Shown piece after piece: positions 10,744-21,423 of a DNA stretch of 64,000 bases. Numbering within the stretch: the stretch's first letter is position 1; every line of letters starts with the position of its first letter. The position numbers and the translations under genes are program-made. The stretch covers positions 23,725,001 to 23,789,000 of the forward strand of contig JAWZYU010000007.1 of assembly GCA_038380435.1 (NCBI GenBank), written 5' to 3'. The notes beneath the pieces were generated by a model, which worked only from the letters and a program-made list of their open reading frames with translations, was not told where the DNA came from and did no database searches. This DNA comes from Ryuthela nishihirai (lineage: Eukaryota; Arthropoda; Arachnida; Araneae; Heptathelidae).

Positions 10744-11517
10744 CAGTGGTTCTCACACTAGTGTGTCGGAAGATTCGCCATTTGTGCCGTGAAATTTCGG
10801 ATGATATTGCAGATAAAAGAAAATTTACAAACCATTTTGATGCTACTTTCTGCCACTCACCCTTCATTTAACCTTTTTTAAACCTTAATCAAAAATTTAT
10901 CCATATTAAATCTTAATGGTAAAACCAAAATTAACACAAAACTTGTCCATAATACTTGTGGCGTACATACTAACATGTCAGAACTTGAATAGAAATGCTC
11001 TGCGTTTGTAAATGACTCCACAGAAATGGCTGTTATTAAAAACCGACTGCGCATGCGCGAGTCTCCAGTAGTGTTGCCAACATAAATTTTTTGTGTATTG
11101 TGAGTATTCACGGCGAAAAATAATGTGCCGTGAGTAGCTGTACAACAGATGCCTGCTTACGAAAGGAGAACAAAAACGTTAGGAATAGAGCACAAAGAAG
11201 GACATTCTTTCAATTTGTGAAATAAAATAAGTTTTTTTATATGAGAATTAATTTAGCATTTACGATTTGCATTTACAGTAAATTATTTCACGGTTAACAG
11301 TAAATTATATTATAATCATGGGTTCAAGAAATTTGAAAAAGAAAAGTACAAAAAAAGAGTGGTTTAATTTTAGTTTGAAATATGTTACGAGACTATACAA
11401 AAAGGAGGACATTTCATCTTTTTCCAAAATTCTGGGAAAACATGAGATGAAAAAAAGGAGGACGTATGATAACTCTAGCCGTGATCAAAAAAAGTTCGAG
11501 AACCTTTCTTTAGAGCA
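10744..11517 (+). mobile_element. hAT-4 element
   Basis: Begins CAGTGGTTCTCACACTAG and ends GTTCGAGAACC plus TTT, related to the hAT-1 termini. The flanking octamers CTCTAAAA (10736-10743) and CTTTAGAG (11518-11525) differ only by transitions. Most of it recurs at 38216-38795. From 11318 both copies carry a short ORF starting MGSRNLKK and containing a basic stretch near KKRRTY. It is perhaps the start of the ancestral transposase, but I cannot assign it. Confidence 0.75.
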
Positions 11518-11525
11518 GCATTTTT

Positions 11526-11957
11526 CAAACTGCGGATCGCGACCCATTAGTGGGTCGTAAAATCAATTTAAGAAGAAAGAATTTGCGGAAAAAATTAATT
11601 TTTTAAATAAATTCTCCCTTAAGCAGCTGCTTGCCACAGAGGTCTGACAGGAGCCTGTCAGTTTATATGCCATAGTAGAAGTTCTATGAGGATGGTGGAA
11701 CCTCGGCAGAAAGACAACACGAACATCCATGCCTTACCCGGGGCTCGAACCCAGATTCCGTTGATCAGTAGCCAAGCGCGCTAACCACAATTTAAAAAGA
11801 TAATCACTTAATTGAAGGAAAAAAAATTGCGCTAAATTTAAGAAGAAAGAACTCGCGACCATCTTCTTTTTATGGAAACAGAAAATATCAGAGTCTGGGT
11901 CGCGATGTAAAATTATTTCTTATTGTGTGTCGCTGTCAAAAAAGTTTGAAAACACTA
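11526..11957 (+). mobile_element. hAT-5 element with SINE-B inside
   Basis: Ends CAGCATTTTTCAAACTGCGG and (reverse) TAGTGTTTTCAAAC. The flanking octamers CTTTAGAG (11518-11525) and CTCTAGAG (11958-11965) match 7 of 8. Internal motifs ATCGCGACCC and GGGTCGCGAT also form an inverted pair. Confidence 0.8.
11612..11792 (-). mobile_element. SINE-B copy
   Basis: A reverse copy from the tail side (AAGCAGCTGCTTGCCACAGA) to the head (CCAAGCGCGCTAACCAC). It has lost the first bases of the head. Confidence 0.85.
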
Positions 11958-11965
11958 CTCTAGAG

Positions 11966-12292
11966 CAGTGGTTTTCAACCTTTTATGCTTTACGTACCCC
12001 CTGGAAACGTGTATGTAACTGGCGTACCCCTTATATAGATCTGTTCCAGTGGGTCTTCTCCACCAACCTTCTCTGAGCCTTCGGGGGCCATGTGACCTGG
12101 CTATTTAGCCCATGGTGTGCAAAAAAGTGTCGCTCAGAGGTAAAACAACCCAACCCTTATATAGATATACTATAACTATTTTTTTATCTAATAATGCCAA
12201 CTTAGCGACTTTGTTACTAGATCTAGCGACTTTTGAGATCTCACGTCGTACCCCAAAAAATTTCATAGCGTACCCTACGTTGAAAACCCCTA
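11966..12292 (+). mobile_element. hAT-1 MITE with SINE-A inside
   Basis: Begins CAGTGGTTTTCAACCTTTTA and ends CGTTGAAAACCCCTA. The octamers CTCTAGAG (11958-11965) and ATCTAGAG (12293-12300) flank it. It is opened at 12041-12156 by a SINE-A tail. Confidence 0.88.
12041..12156 (+). mobile_element. SINE-A 3' end, strongly 5'-truncated
   Basis: Only the last 116 bp of SINE-A, ending CAACCCAACCC. It is bounded by the exact 10-bp TSD TTATATAGAT (12031-12040 and 12157-12166). Confidence 0.9.
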
Positions 12293-12418
12293 ATCTAGAG
12301 ATTTGTTATTCTTCTAGTTTAATTATTGCATTTTCTTTTATTTGTTAAAAGTTCAGTTTTCCAATAAATAACACTGATTTCAATCGCCACTACGTCAATA
12401 ATATTTCTCTGCTTGCAC

Positions 12419-12695
12419 AGTGTGGGAAGCATTACTTCCAGCAAATTGCAATCACATCAAAATACGGATTTCACTTGTAAGATTAAGAACTGGTCTGCAT
12501 TTGCCTCTCGGTTTTCCTCAGCCATATAGGATGCACTTTAGAATCGTTACAAGAGATGAGATTTCAGAAATAAAATTGTCTACTGTGAATGTAATGCAAA
12601 GAGAGTGTCAAGGACAGCCTTGTGGTTATCAGTATCATCTTTCCATTACCCACAAATGCCATTTCCACCGGAAGAAGAGATGCGCCAAGTATTAA
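12419..12695 (+). CDS. Possible terminal exon, unrecognised
   Basis: An open frame of about 90 codons follows a T/C-rich stretch ending in CACAG at 12415-12420, which could be a splice acceptor. It ends in TAA at 12693. The last 35 residues contain four cysteines (RECQGQPCGYQ, then HKCHFHRKKRCAKY) and are basic. No family is recognised, the open frame may be chance, and no upstream exon is visible. I report it because the segment lies in a 450-bp island (12301-12748) free of recognisable repeats. Confidence 0.2.
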
Positions 12696-12883
12696 AAAGT
12701 AAAGCAATTTTTTGTTTTGGATTTGAGGCCGAAGAGCTCTCCCATAGCCAGGCGCGTAGCGAAGGACTACGGTTGGGGGGAGGGGAGATTTCAGAAATTT
12801 TCCAACTGAAAATTCAAAATTTTGCCAACTGAGCAAACTTACTTCCCATTTTTGCCAACTAGCCATAATTTCACAGAAATAAA

Positions 12884-13018
12884 CATGGTTGTATGTGTTG
12901 TTTTTCTGCTGAGATCCTGCCATCCTCTCAGATCTTCTACTTTGGCATGCAAACTGACAGGCTCCTGTCAGACCTCTGTGGCAAGCAGCTGCTTGAGGGG
13001 GTATTTTTATTTTTATTA
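12884..13018 (+). mobile_element. SINE-B 3' part inside R-element
   Basis: Starts at CATGGTTGTATGTGTTG and runs to CTTGAGGGGGTATTTTT. The head is missing (5' truncation). Confidence 0.85.
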
Positions 13019-13939
13019 TTAATTCCAATAATTACATCTCCTTAATTGCACGAAACTAATACAAATCTTTACATCTCTCCTAAATTTCCAAATCACTTCA
13101 AAACTTTTCAAACTCCAAGATTTTGCCAAGTTTTCTCGATTTTAGTCAACCATCCTGAATTTTACAAACCCAATCCCAATTATCACAACTCGCCCGTGTT
13201 TAGATTCGAATTTTGCCAACTGCCCTAGATTTTGTTAAGTTTCCTCAATTTGTCCGACACTCCTTAATTTCACAAAACAAATCTCAATTTTAACAAATCG
13301 CCTTTATTTTACCAAACGGATTCGAATTTTGCCTACTACCCTAGATTTTGCCAACTCGCCGTAATTTTACAGAAAAAATCGCAATTTTTACATCTCTCTG
13401 AATTTGCCAAGTCACTTCGAATTTTATCAACTCTCCTTAATTGCACAAGAATGGCAGAATTTTCACAACTCCCCTGTATTTTATCAAGTGGCTTCGAATT
13501 TTGCCAACTCCTCTAGATTTTGCCAAGAGTTTTTAGTTTTTCCAACTCTTCTTAATTTCACAAAACCAATCAAAATTTTTATAACTCACCTGTACTTTAC
13601 CAAGTGGTTTCCAGTTTTGCCAACTTCCTTGGATTTTGCCAAGTTGTCTCGATTTTGTCAACTCTCTTTAATTTCACAAAAACAATCCCAATTTTCACAA
13701 CTCACCCGTATTTTACCAAGTGGATTCGAATTTTGCCAACTCGCCTCAATTTTACAGAAAAAATCCCAATTTTTACATCACACCTGATTCTTGCAAAGTC
13801 ACTCTGAATTTTGCCAACGCCCCCAAGATTTGCCAACTTTCCTAGATATTGCGAGGTTGCCTCGATTGTGCAAACACGCCATAATTTTACAGAAAAAAAA
13901 GACTGCAATTTTCACATCTCACCTGAATTTTGTCAACTC

Positions 13940-14590
13940 TCCAAGGTTTTGCAAAGTCACTCCGAATTTTGCCAACTCCCCAAGATTTTGTCAAGTCACT
14001 CCGAATTTTGTCAACTCCAAGATTTTGTCAAGTCACTCCGAATTTTGTCAACTTCCCAAGATTTTGTCAAGTCACTCCGAATTTTGCCAACTCCCCAAGA
14101 TTTTGTCAATTCACTCCGAATTTTGCCAACTCCCCAAGATTATGCCAAGTTGTCCCGATTTTGCCAACTCCTCAAGATTTTACCAAGTCACTTCGAATTT
14201 TGCCAACTCCCCAAGATTTTGTCAAGTTGTCCCGATTTTGCCAACTCCCCAAGATTTTACCAAGTCACTTCGAATTTTGCCAACTCCAAGATTTTGTCAA
14301 GTTGTCCCGATTTTGCCAACTCCCCAATATTTTGTCAAGTTGTCCCGATTTTGCCAACTCCCCAAGATTTTGTCAAGTTGTCCCGATTTTGCCACCTCCC
14401 CAAGATTTTACCAAGTCACTTCGAATTTTGCCAACTCCAAGATTTTGCCAAGTTGTCCCGATTTTGCCAACTCCAAGATTTTGTCAAGTTGTCCCGATTT
14501 TGCAAACTCCCCAAGATTTTACCAAGTCACTTCGAATTTTGCCAACTCCCTAAGATTTTGTCAAGTTGTCCCGATTTTGCCAACTCACCT
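13940..14590 (+). repeat. 38-bp minisatellite in R-element
   Basis: About 17 units of a 38-bp motif combining TTTTGCCAACTCCCCAAGA with TTTTGTCAAGTTGTCCCGA. Unit types alternate (TCACTCCGAA, TCACTTCGAA, TTGTCCCGA variants). Because 38 is not a multiple of 3 and the unit lacks stops, three overlapping frames stay open through the array. They are not genes. Confidence 0.9.
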
Positions 14591-14838
14591 GTATTTTCCT
14601 AAGTGGCTTCGAATTTTGCCGACTGCTTTAAATTTTGCCGTTTCTCCATTTTCCAAACTATCTTAGATTTGCCAAATTGCCTCGATTTTGACAACTTCCC
14701 TTAAATTTCCAAAAAAAAATTAGAAATTTTCACAACTCACCTAAATTTTACGAAGTCACTTCGAATTTTGCCAACTCTGAGTTACTTTGGGGGGGGAACC
14801 TTCCCCCATCCCCCCATGGCTACGCCCCTGGCCATAGT

Positions 14839-15968
14839 TTTTATTTTCGTGTTGCCGAAAAGGATTAGTGTTAGGAAAAGTGATATTGTCTCTATTTCGA
14901 AATAAGTTTTTCTAATAGCAGTTAAATATCAGCACCAAATACGAAGAAAATGGCTATCACAATGAAGTAAGTAATGCACACTGACTGGTCAAATTATTAT
15001 GAACACCTAACCAATACTTTGTCGTATAGTAAGTATCATGGTACAGTTCCAAAATTTCAAATTTTCAATCTCTGCTCATAGTAATACGAACGGTATAGTT
15101 CTGTACATGGAGACACGACTTAACTTCCCATCCGACGGACAACCCCTTAGTTCTATTAGGGTATATGATGGCTATTCACAAATACTATTTGATGAACGGC
15201 TCGACCTAAATATTTCTATTTTTAAACTTTGATTTATTGAATCAAACTTTGATTGATTTACAGGATCCCCCGAAAAATCACCCGTGAAGCCCAATGGTGA
15301 TGCTCCTAGCTTTTACAGTTTAGGAAAGATTTTTCCTTTGAAAGGTAAAGGTTGAAAAGTTAGGGGCCAAAAAAAGTCGAATCCCCACGTTGCTTTAAGT
15401 TACACGAGGAAGCTACATACCGAAATTTCTGCTCTTAGCTGTTACTGTCCAATTCCTGATTAAAAGACAGACTAAATATATCACAGGTTGACATTGATTG
15501 AAACGTAGATAAAAGCAAATCATTAATCAGAAATTTATTCAACATATATTTTTATCCATTGTAAATTGATCCATTCTAGCTATCACTTTTTATTGCTTAA
15601 CACAGTGGAGAGACAGAATCATCATGAACGACAACTGGGTAGAATAAACGAAACTAAGAGACTGTGTGAGTTGGCTCTTCGACAGTTCAGTGGTTGATTG
15701 ACTAAAGATTGATAAAATATTGACCTATGATGTGTGAGAAACGTTCAACTGCGCACTTTCCCATCAAGCCACGCCATTCCTCCCTTGAGGTAGCGGCTTA
15801 GGTTGGCTCTTTCGGCTCAACATATCCGATGACGGTCTTCCTAAAATGTGATGCGCACTAGGGACTGGCTCTTTGCCACACACGGGACTGCACATTTGAT
15901 TGTAACATTCCAAACAAGTCAGGGCTTGCTCTAGTGACAGAACTTGTGATGAGTGCCGCAGTTAAGTG
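14839..15968. other. Mostly unassigned sequence
   Basis: At 14978-15010 CACTGACTGGTCAAATTATT resembles a Tc1-like terminus but no partner is seen. At 15105-15150 a short reverse SINE-A body scrap contains CCCATCCGACGGAC. The rest is not recognised and shows no gene. Confidence 0.4.
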
Positions 15969-16062
15969 ACTAGTCGTGCTAGATTGTTTAACCTCTGAAC
16001 GGCAGTTTTGTTTTGCACACAGTGGCCAGGCTACAAGGATCCGAAGGGCTCAGAGAAGGTTA

Positions 16063-16845
16063 GGGTTGTTGGGTTGTTTTACCTCTGAGCGGCACTTTTT
16101 TGCACACCATGGGCTAAATGGTCAGGTCACATGGACCCCGAAGGCTCAGAGAAGGTTTGGGCAGGGGACCCACTGGAACAACTGTTGGGAGACAGATGGT
16201 AGCCTCCCGTCAAGGCCATCCAGCGTGTTCTTTAACGTGCACAGAGTATGGCTCTCCCGCACACGGGGCCACGACTTAACGTCCCATCCGACGGGGGCGG
16301 GGGTGGCTCAGTCGGTAGCGCGCCAGGCTCGTAATCTGCAGTTCCCAGGTTCGAGTCCCAGCTGGGTCAGCGTTGAGATTTATCTCCGCAAAATTCCCCG
16401 CCCTGCCCACGGTCAGTAGGGGACACCGATGGGCTTGGAAAGGCCGCCGTCCGTCGGATGGGACGTTAAGCCGTGGCTCCATGTGCGGGAGAGACATACC
16501 CTGTGCACGTTAAAGAACACGCTGGATGGCCTTGACGGGAGGCTACCATCTGTCTCCCAACAGCTGTTCCAGTGGGTCCCCTCCCCCAACCTTCTCTGAG
16601 CCTTCGGGGTCCACGTGACCTGGCCATTTAGCCCATGGTGTGCAAAAAAGTGCCGCTCAGAGGTAAAACAACCCAACCCATCCGACGGACGGCGGCCTTT
16701 CCAAGCTCATCGGTGTCCCCTACTGACCGTGGGCAGGGTGGGGAATTTTTGCGGAGATAAATCTCAACGCTGCCCCAGCTGGGACTCGAACCTGGGAACT
16801 ACAGATTACGAGCCTGGCGCGCTACTGACTGAGCCACCCCCGCCC
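16063..16845 (-). mobile_element. Middle SINE-A of the nest
   Basis: A complete reverse copy split at 16294 by a plus-strand SINE-A. The TSD is GAAGGTTAG on both sides. The head at the right is intact, with GAGCCACCCCCGCCCC. Confidence 0.88.
16295..16676 (+). mobile_element. Innermost SINE-A, reference copy
   Basis: A 382-bp complete copy with the 12-bp TSD CCCATCCGACGG at 16283-16294 and 16677-16688. The head has A box TGGCTCAGTCGG, anticodon loop CTCGTAA and B box GGTTCGAGTCC. The stretch GGTAGCGCGCCAGGCTCGTAA resembles elongator tRNA-Met apart from CGT for CAT in the loop. By eye it contains 24 CpG sites. It ends AAAACAACCCAA. This is the best model for the family in this window. Confidence 0.95.
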
Positions 16846-16925
16846 CCGAAGGTTAGTGTAGGGGATCCACTGAACAACTGTTAGGGGAAAGATGGAAGCC
16901 TCCTGCCAAGGCCATCCATCAGGTT

Positions 16926-16990
16926 ATTTATTTATTTATTTATACACCTAACAACCATGATGATGTTAGAGCCAGGCCCTTCTACACCAG
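16926..16990 (-). mobile_element. 65-bp LINE 3' tail insertion
   Basis: The reverse strand ends in repeated ATAA units, and the insert is bounded by the exact 12-bp TSD ATCCATCAGGTT (16914-16925 and 16991-17002). It is a very short 5'-truncated retrotransposition. The source LINE is not identified here. Confidence 0.75.
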
Positions 16991-17336
16991 ATCCATCAGG
17001 TTCTTTAATGTGCCACAAGGCTTCACGTCCCATTCGACGGGCGGCGGCTTTTCCGAGGTCATCGGCATCTCGTTCTGACCGAGGACAGGGACCGGATAAA
17101 TCATAACGGACGGTGGCACAGTTGGAACTCGAACCTGGGACTGCAGATGACGAACCTGGTGCGCTACCGACTGAGCTGCTAACCCCGTCCGAGTCTCAAT
17201 TTATTCGAAGAATTTGACATCTTGACTGACATTTGTAGCAAGCTGCTACTTTTTCTGTTTATCCTTTTATTTCCGATCTAATAGATCACCTATTATTCCA
17301 GATAATTTATTTCGTTTATCCATATTGCACATCAAA

Positions 17337-17531
17337 ATTATTCCGAAACCTATTTCTGAAAGGGAGAAAATAAAATTAGATTTTTTTCACTGTCAATCAT
17401 TTAATTCCCTAAGTTAGGGGTTCTCAACGTGGGGTACGTGGTAAAATTTTTTGGGGTATGCCCTGAGAGCTCAAAAATCGCTAGATCTAGTAACAAAGTA
17501 AAAATATCCATTGTTATACTATAACTATAGT
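17337..17531. repeat. Duplicated segment, copy 1
   Basis: About 190 bp (left flank plus the first part of the hAT-1 at 17415) is repeated almost unchanged at 18642-18828, about 1.3 kb downstream. The first copy continues through the whole hAT-1; the second stops inside it. Confidence 0.85.
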
Positions 17532-17613
17532 TTTATCTATCTATACAAGGGGTACGCCAGTTACATACACATTTCCAGGGGGTACGTGAAGCATAAAAAG
17601 TTGAGAACCACTG
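17415..17613 (-). mobile_element. hAT-1 MITE
   Basis: A 199-bp copy with ends TAGGGGTTCTCAACG and (reverse) CAGTGGTTCTCAAC. The octamers CCCTAAGT (17407-17414) and CCCTACGT (17614-17621) match 7 of 8. Confidence 0.88.
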
Positions 17614-17736
17614 CCCTACGTAATTAGCAGAGGAAAAAATCTAAGCGGAAACCCCTGTTCTAAAGCATGCTTAATACTCCATACTGAATTCGTCCTGAAC
17701 AAGGACGTACCCAGGTGCGAGACCAGGGTTACCTGG

Positions 17737-17807
17737 TTAAGAATAAAATCTAAGTATATCTAAATTAGGACACATATTTGTTTAGACATACTTGATTTTA
17801 TTCTTAA
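17737..17807. repeat. Inverted repeat / hairpin
   Basis: TTAAGAATAAAATC at 17737 is answered by GATTTTATTCTTAA ending at 17807. The arms extend to about 27 bp with a few mismatches around a 17-bp loop. It may be a small MITE. The rest of 17640-18238 holds the repeat shared with 2690-2810 (about 18130-18230) and otherwise nothing recognisable. Confidence 0.7.
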
Positions 17808-18248
17808 TTTTTATGTTCAGTGTCATCCCCATAAAAAGTTTCTTCTTCAAGATTAGGGTATAACCTTTTCGATTTTTACCCTCTGAACAAGAATTTAATA
17901 TTCGGGTTAAACCCCCCACCCCCCAAAAAATGAATATCAAAATAGTTTTTGCTTTTTTCTTATAAAAAAACAGATTAAATTAATGTACGTCGATTTGTTT
18001 GAGTTTGTCAACACATGGGAACGAATTGCTATTATTAATTATTCCATGTGGCAGTGCACACGTACTGCTAATGAGAGATGCAGGAAGGTACATTACGCTA
18101 GATTAACACAGGCACTTCTCGCTGTAACGATTTAAAGGATTCCAGAATACAATTCGTTCAACGAAAATGAAAGTCTATTATTAATCTAAGAGAAATTAGT
18201 TCATTCTTTACTGACATACTGCATAGTAGAAATATTACTGACATACTG

Positions 18249-18620
18249 GGGGTGGCTCAGTCGGTAGCGCGCCAGGCTCGTAATCTGTAGTTCCCAGGTT
18301 CGAGTCCCAGCTGGGTCAGCGTTGAGATTTATCTCCGCAAAATTTCCCGCCCTGCTCACGGTCAGTAGGGGACACCGATGGGCTTGGAAAGGCCGCCATC
18401 TGTCGGATGGGATGTTAAGCCATGGACCTTTGTGCAGGAAAGCCTACTCCCTGCACATTGAAGAACACGCTGGATGGCATTGACGGGAGGCTACCATCTG
18501 TCTCCCAACAGCTGTTCCAGTGGGTCCCCTCCCCCAATCTTCTCTGAGCCTTCGGGGTCCATGTGACCTGGCCATTTAGTCCATGGTATGCAAAAAAGTG
18601 CCGCTCAGAGGTAACCCAAC
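18249..18620 (+). mobile_element. SINE-A, full length
   Basis: Head at the left with GGGGGTGGCTCAGTCGG. The tail is shortened to GGTAACCCAAC. TSD TGACATACTG at 18239-18248 and 18621-18630. Before insertion the target already held a 27-bp tandem duplication containing this sequence. Confidence 0.92.
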
Positions 18621-18641
18621 TGACATACTGCATAGTAAAAA

Positions 18642-18828
18642 ATTAGTCCGAAACCTATTTCTGAAAGGGAGAAAATAAAATTAGATTTTTTTCACTGTCA
18701 ATCATTTAATTCCCTAAGTTAGGGGTTCTCAACGTGGGGTACGTGGTAAAATTTTTTGGGGTATGCCCTGAGAGCTCAAAAGTCGCTAGATCTAGTAACA
18801 AAGTAAAAATATCCATTATACTATAACT
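18642..18828. repeat. Duplicated segment, copy 2, with truncated hAT-1
   Basis: Nearly identical to 17337-17531. It ends inside the hAT-1 (which starts at about 18718) at a run of nine A, as if an adenylated transcript had been copied back. The end could also be a simple A-tract junction. Confidence 0.8.
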
Positions 18829-18929
18829 AAAAAAAAAGTGATGATTCCCTCCTATATTTTGATATGGGGGGGGGGGGAAATCAGAGTAAAAACATACACT
18901 GGTTTCCATAAATTAAGGAAAATCCCTAT

Positions 18930-19560
18930 GTTAAGTCAATGGGAAGCAAACGTCAAAGCTCTATAACTTCTAAAATAAGTTTTTTTTTTTTGTTTTGAAA
19001 AATGTGATTGCAGATAAAGATCTCAATCAAATAAATCAATATCTCGATTTTCAACAATATTCGTTCAGTATCTAATGAGTTGTGGAAATTTGAATATTTA
19101 GCGATAGCAATGCCAGCCGCAAAAAATTGACTTCAGAAGTTAATTAAAATTTAGTAGTAAGTATTGTATCAAAGTATTTAATAAGTTTATATTTTAGAAG
19201 TTTGTGTAAAGAATTCTTTCCCTATTCTTCAGTTTTGTATAAGTTTCTTAAGACTGGCACTAATTTTGTGTTCGATAGGCAGTAACGAAATACTAGGATT
19301 CCTATTTTCCCAATCCCCAAATAGTTTTAATACCCGCTGTTAGAGGTCGCAAAATATGGAAATATCAAACTATTAATCGACATCGGTATGTAAAGGATCT
19401 ATCATGTTAGATGCGACTTGATCTTTCAACCCTCCAGGGAACGAAACGCAATTCTTTTGTTTAAAAACATTGACGAAAAATTTCTTTTTCGGTTGGGTAG
19501 GCACTATTGAAATAATTACTATTGGTATTTTCCAAATCATCCATTAGTTAGAATTTTCAC
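18930..19560. repeat. Old dispersed repeat, then Rep300
   Basis: 18935-19200 aligns by eye with 54815-55010 (shared TATAACTTCTAAAATAA, then ATGTGATTG). 19250-19560 carries Rep300 motifs, including GTTAGAGG. Non-coding. Confidence 0.5.
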
Positions 19561-19572
19561 CGTTAGAGGGTA

Positions 19573-19957
19573 GGTTGGGTTGTTTTACCTCTGAGCGGCA
19601 CTTTTTTGCACACCATGGGCTAAATGGCCAGGTCACATGGACCCCGAAGGCTCAGAGAAGGTTGGGGGAGGGGACCCACTGGAACAGCTGTTGGGAGACA
19701 GATGGTAGCCTCCCGTCAAGGCCATCCACCGTGTTCTTTAACGTGCACAGGGTATGTCTCTCCCACACACGGGGCCACGGCTTAACGTCCCATCCGACGG
19801 ACGGCGGCCTTTCCAAGCCCATCGGTGTCCCCTACTGACCGTGGGCAGGGCGGGGAATTTTGCGGAGATAAATCTCAACGCTGACCCAGCTGGGACTCGA
19901 ACCTGGGAACTACAGATTACGAGCCTGGCGCGCTACCGACTGAGCCACCCCCGCCCC
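19573..19957 (-). mobile_element. SINE-A, full length
   Basis: A 385-bp young-looking copy. The exact 11-bp TSD GTTAGAGGGTA at 19562-19572 and 19958-19968 shows that it landed in a Rep300 unit. Confidence 0.95.
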
Positions 19958-19968
19958 GTTAGAGGGTA

Positions 19969-20971
19969 AAAAAGTTGGGGAAAAAAAGAAATACTGAAAA
20001 AAAAAAAAGAATCTGAAAAAGAAATAGTCTATATTCGACAAAAGGTTATATGTTACATACGTATATTTCTTGTTAATAATTCTATTAATATGATTTGGCA
20101 GAGCTCTAAGAGTAATTATGTTTTAAAAAACTAAAATTCCTTAAAAAAAAGAAAATGGTAACGTGAATCGTATGAAAATATCCAGAAATTTTTCCAGGAA
20201 TTCAAACTCTGTACTACATTGTTATCAGACACACAGAATCTGTTCATCATAACACCATCTGTTATCACAAAAGATTTTGGCGATAAACTGATTCAAAGCC
20301 CAGATAAATGCCATCTGTGGATGAATCTCAAACAGAGAACCAACAAGCCGGGGCAATGTGAAACTCTTGAAAACGTTAGGTAATGGAACTGCACAAAGTG
20401 ACTCCAATTAGTCTTGGAGGGTAGTGACCGACCCCTCCTTTTTTTTGTACCCCAGTAAAAACACCGATTGAGGGACATTACAGTCGTAGCCTCTTCGTTC
20501 TGAGATCGCTCAAACTTCTAATACACCGAATGCTCTATCCCATGCAAAAGCATCTATATGATGTCTCTGTACCACACTGTTGTTACGAAAAGCTTTACCA
20601 ACATGAACACAACGCTTGCTCAACATGAACACAACGCTTGCTCAACAAGAAATGAGTTGCACGGATTCAGAGCCAGCTTTTTTTAGCACTTCAGATTTGC
20701 TTTTCGACTCAACATGCCAATTTTTTTCTGTATATTCAACTTCCTTGCCAATAGTTTGCAAGGTAGCAATCGTTATAAAAATAACCTTTGCTTCTATTAT
20801 AATTAAGATTATTCAAGAAATATATCGGAAGTAAAATATACGAGTACTTATGTCCAAAAGTTAGGCATATTTCACAAAGTATTAAATATCACAAACACAT
20901 TTGTTATTATTAACATTATCTTTTGTGTGTCAAGGAAATAGAATATATAAAAAGCCTTACCCTTCCCAAAA
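19969..20971. other. Unassigned AT-rich sequence
   Basis: No recognisable gene or element. A short reverse open frame at 20225-20407 has no family match that I know. Confidence 0.5.
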
Positions 20972-21280
20972 CGAGATTTATCTTCGCAAAAATTCCCCGC
21001 CCTGCCCACGGTCAGTAGGGGACACCGATGGGCTTGGAAAGGACGCCGTCCGTATGATGGGACGTTAAGCCGTGGGCCCGTCTGAGGGAGAGCCATATCC
21101 TGTGCACGTTAAAGAACACGCTGGATGGCCTTGACGGGAGGCTAAAATCTGTCTCCCAACAGCTGTTCCAGTGGGTCCCCTCCCCCAACCTTCTCTGAGC
21201 CTTCGGGGTCCATGTGACCTGGCCATTTAGCCTATGGTGTGCAAAAAAGCGCCGCTCAGAGGTAAAACAACCCAACCCAA
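20972..21280 (+). mobile_element. SINE-A, 5'-truncated
   Basis: Begins just behind the tRNA-like head (GAGATTTATCTTCGC) and ends CAACCCAACCCAACG. Confidence 0.88.
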
Positions 21281-21423
21281 CGTTCATCAGAATGAACTGA
21301 GAGGGCAAAGCTCCCCGGAAAAGCTAACACAGGGCTAAAGGATATCATTTTGATATTTTTGACTGACGGAGGCAAAAATCGGGACGAGCAAATTAGCTCA
21401 TAGCGCTTCGAAACAAGATCGTT

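Larger units (their letters stand above)
12749..14830 (+). mobile_element. R-element, copy 1
   Basis: A 2.08-kb element with ends CAGGCGCGTAGCGAAGGACT and (reverse) CAGGGGCGTAGCCATGGGGG. The flanking octamers CCCATAGC (12741-12748) and GCCATAGT (14831-14838) match 6 of 8. The interior is almost wholly degenerate tandem repeats built on TTTTGCCAACT and TTTTGCCAAGT half-units. Two more copies lie at 36305-38215 (reverse) and 44794-46544. No transposase is seen. The roughly 8-bp TSD suggests a hAT-type non-autonomous element. Confidence 0.8.
15972..17190 (-). mobile_element. Outermost SINE-A of a three-level nest
   Basis: An old reverse copy visible at 15972-16062 and 16846-17190. It is opened by a second reverse SINE-A (16063-16845), with GAAGGTTAG on both sides, and separately by a 65-bp LINE tail at 16926-16990. 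The head ends near 17190 with GCTACCGACTGAGC. Confidence 0.8.

Noticed and set aside
13791..14666. Three overlapping long ORFs (up to 291 codons) in R-element copy 1
   Set aside because: A 38-bp repeat without stops keeps all three frames open. The residues simply follow the repeat, so these are not genes. The same holds for reverse ORFs at 36400-37800 and 45450-46046.
19575..19838. 87-codon open frame MGCFTSERHFFAHHGLNGQV and relatives at many sites
   Set aside because: It is the antisense reading of the SINE-A body and occurs wherever a SINE-A lies. Copies differ by frameshifts, and nothing indicates selection on the protein.
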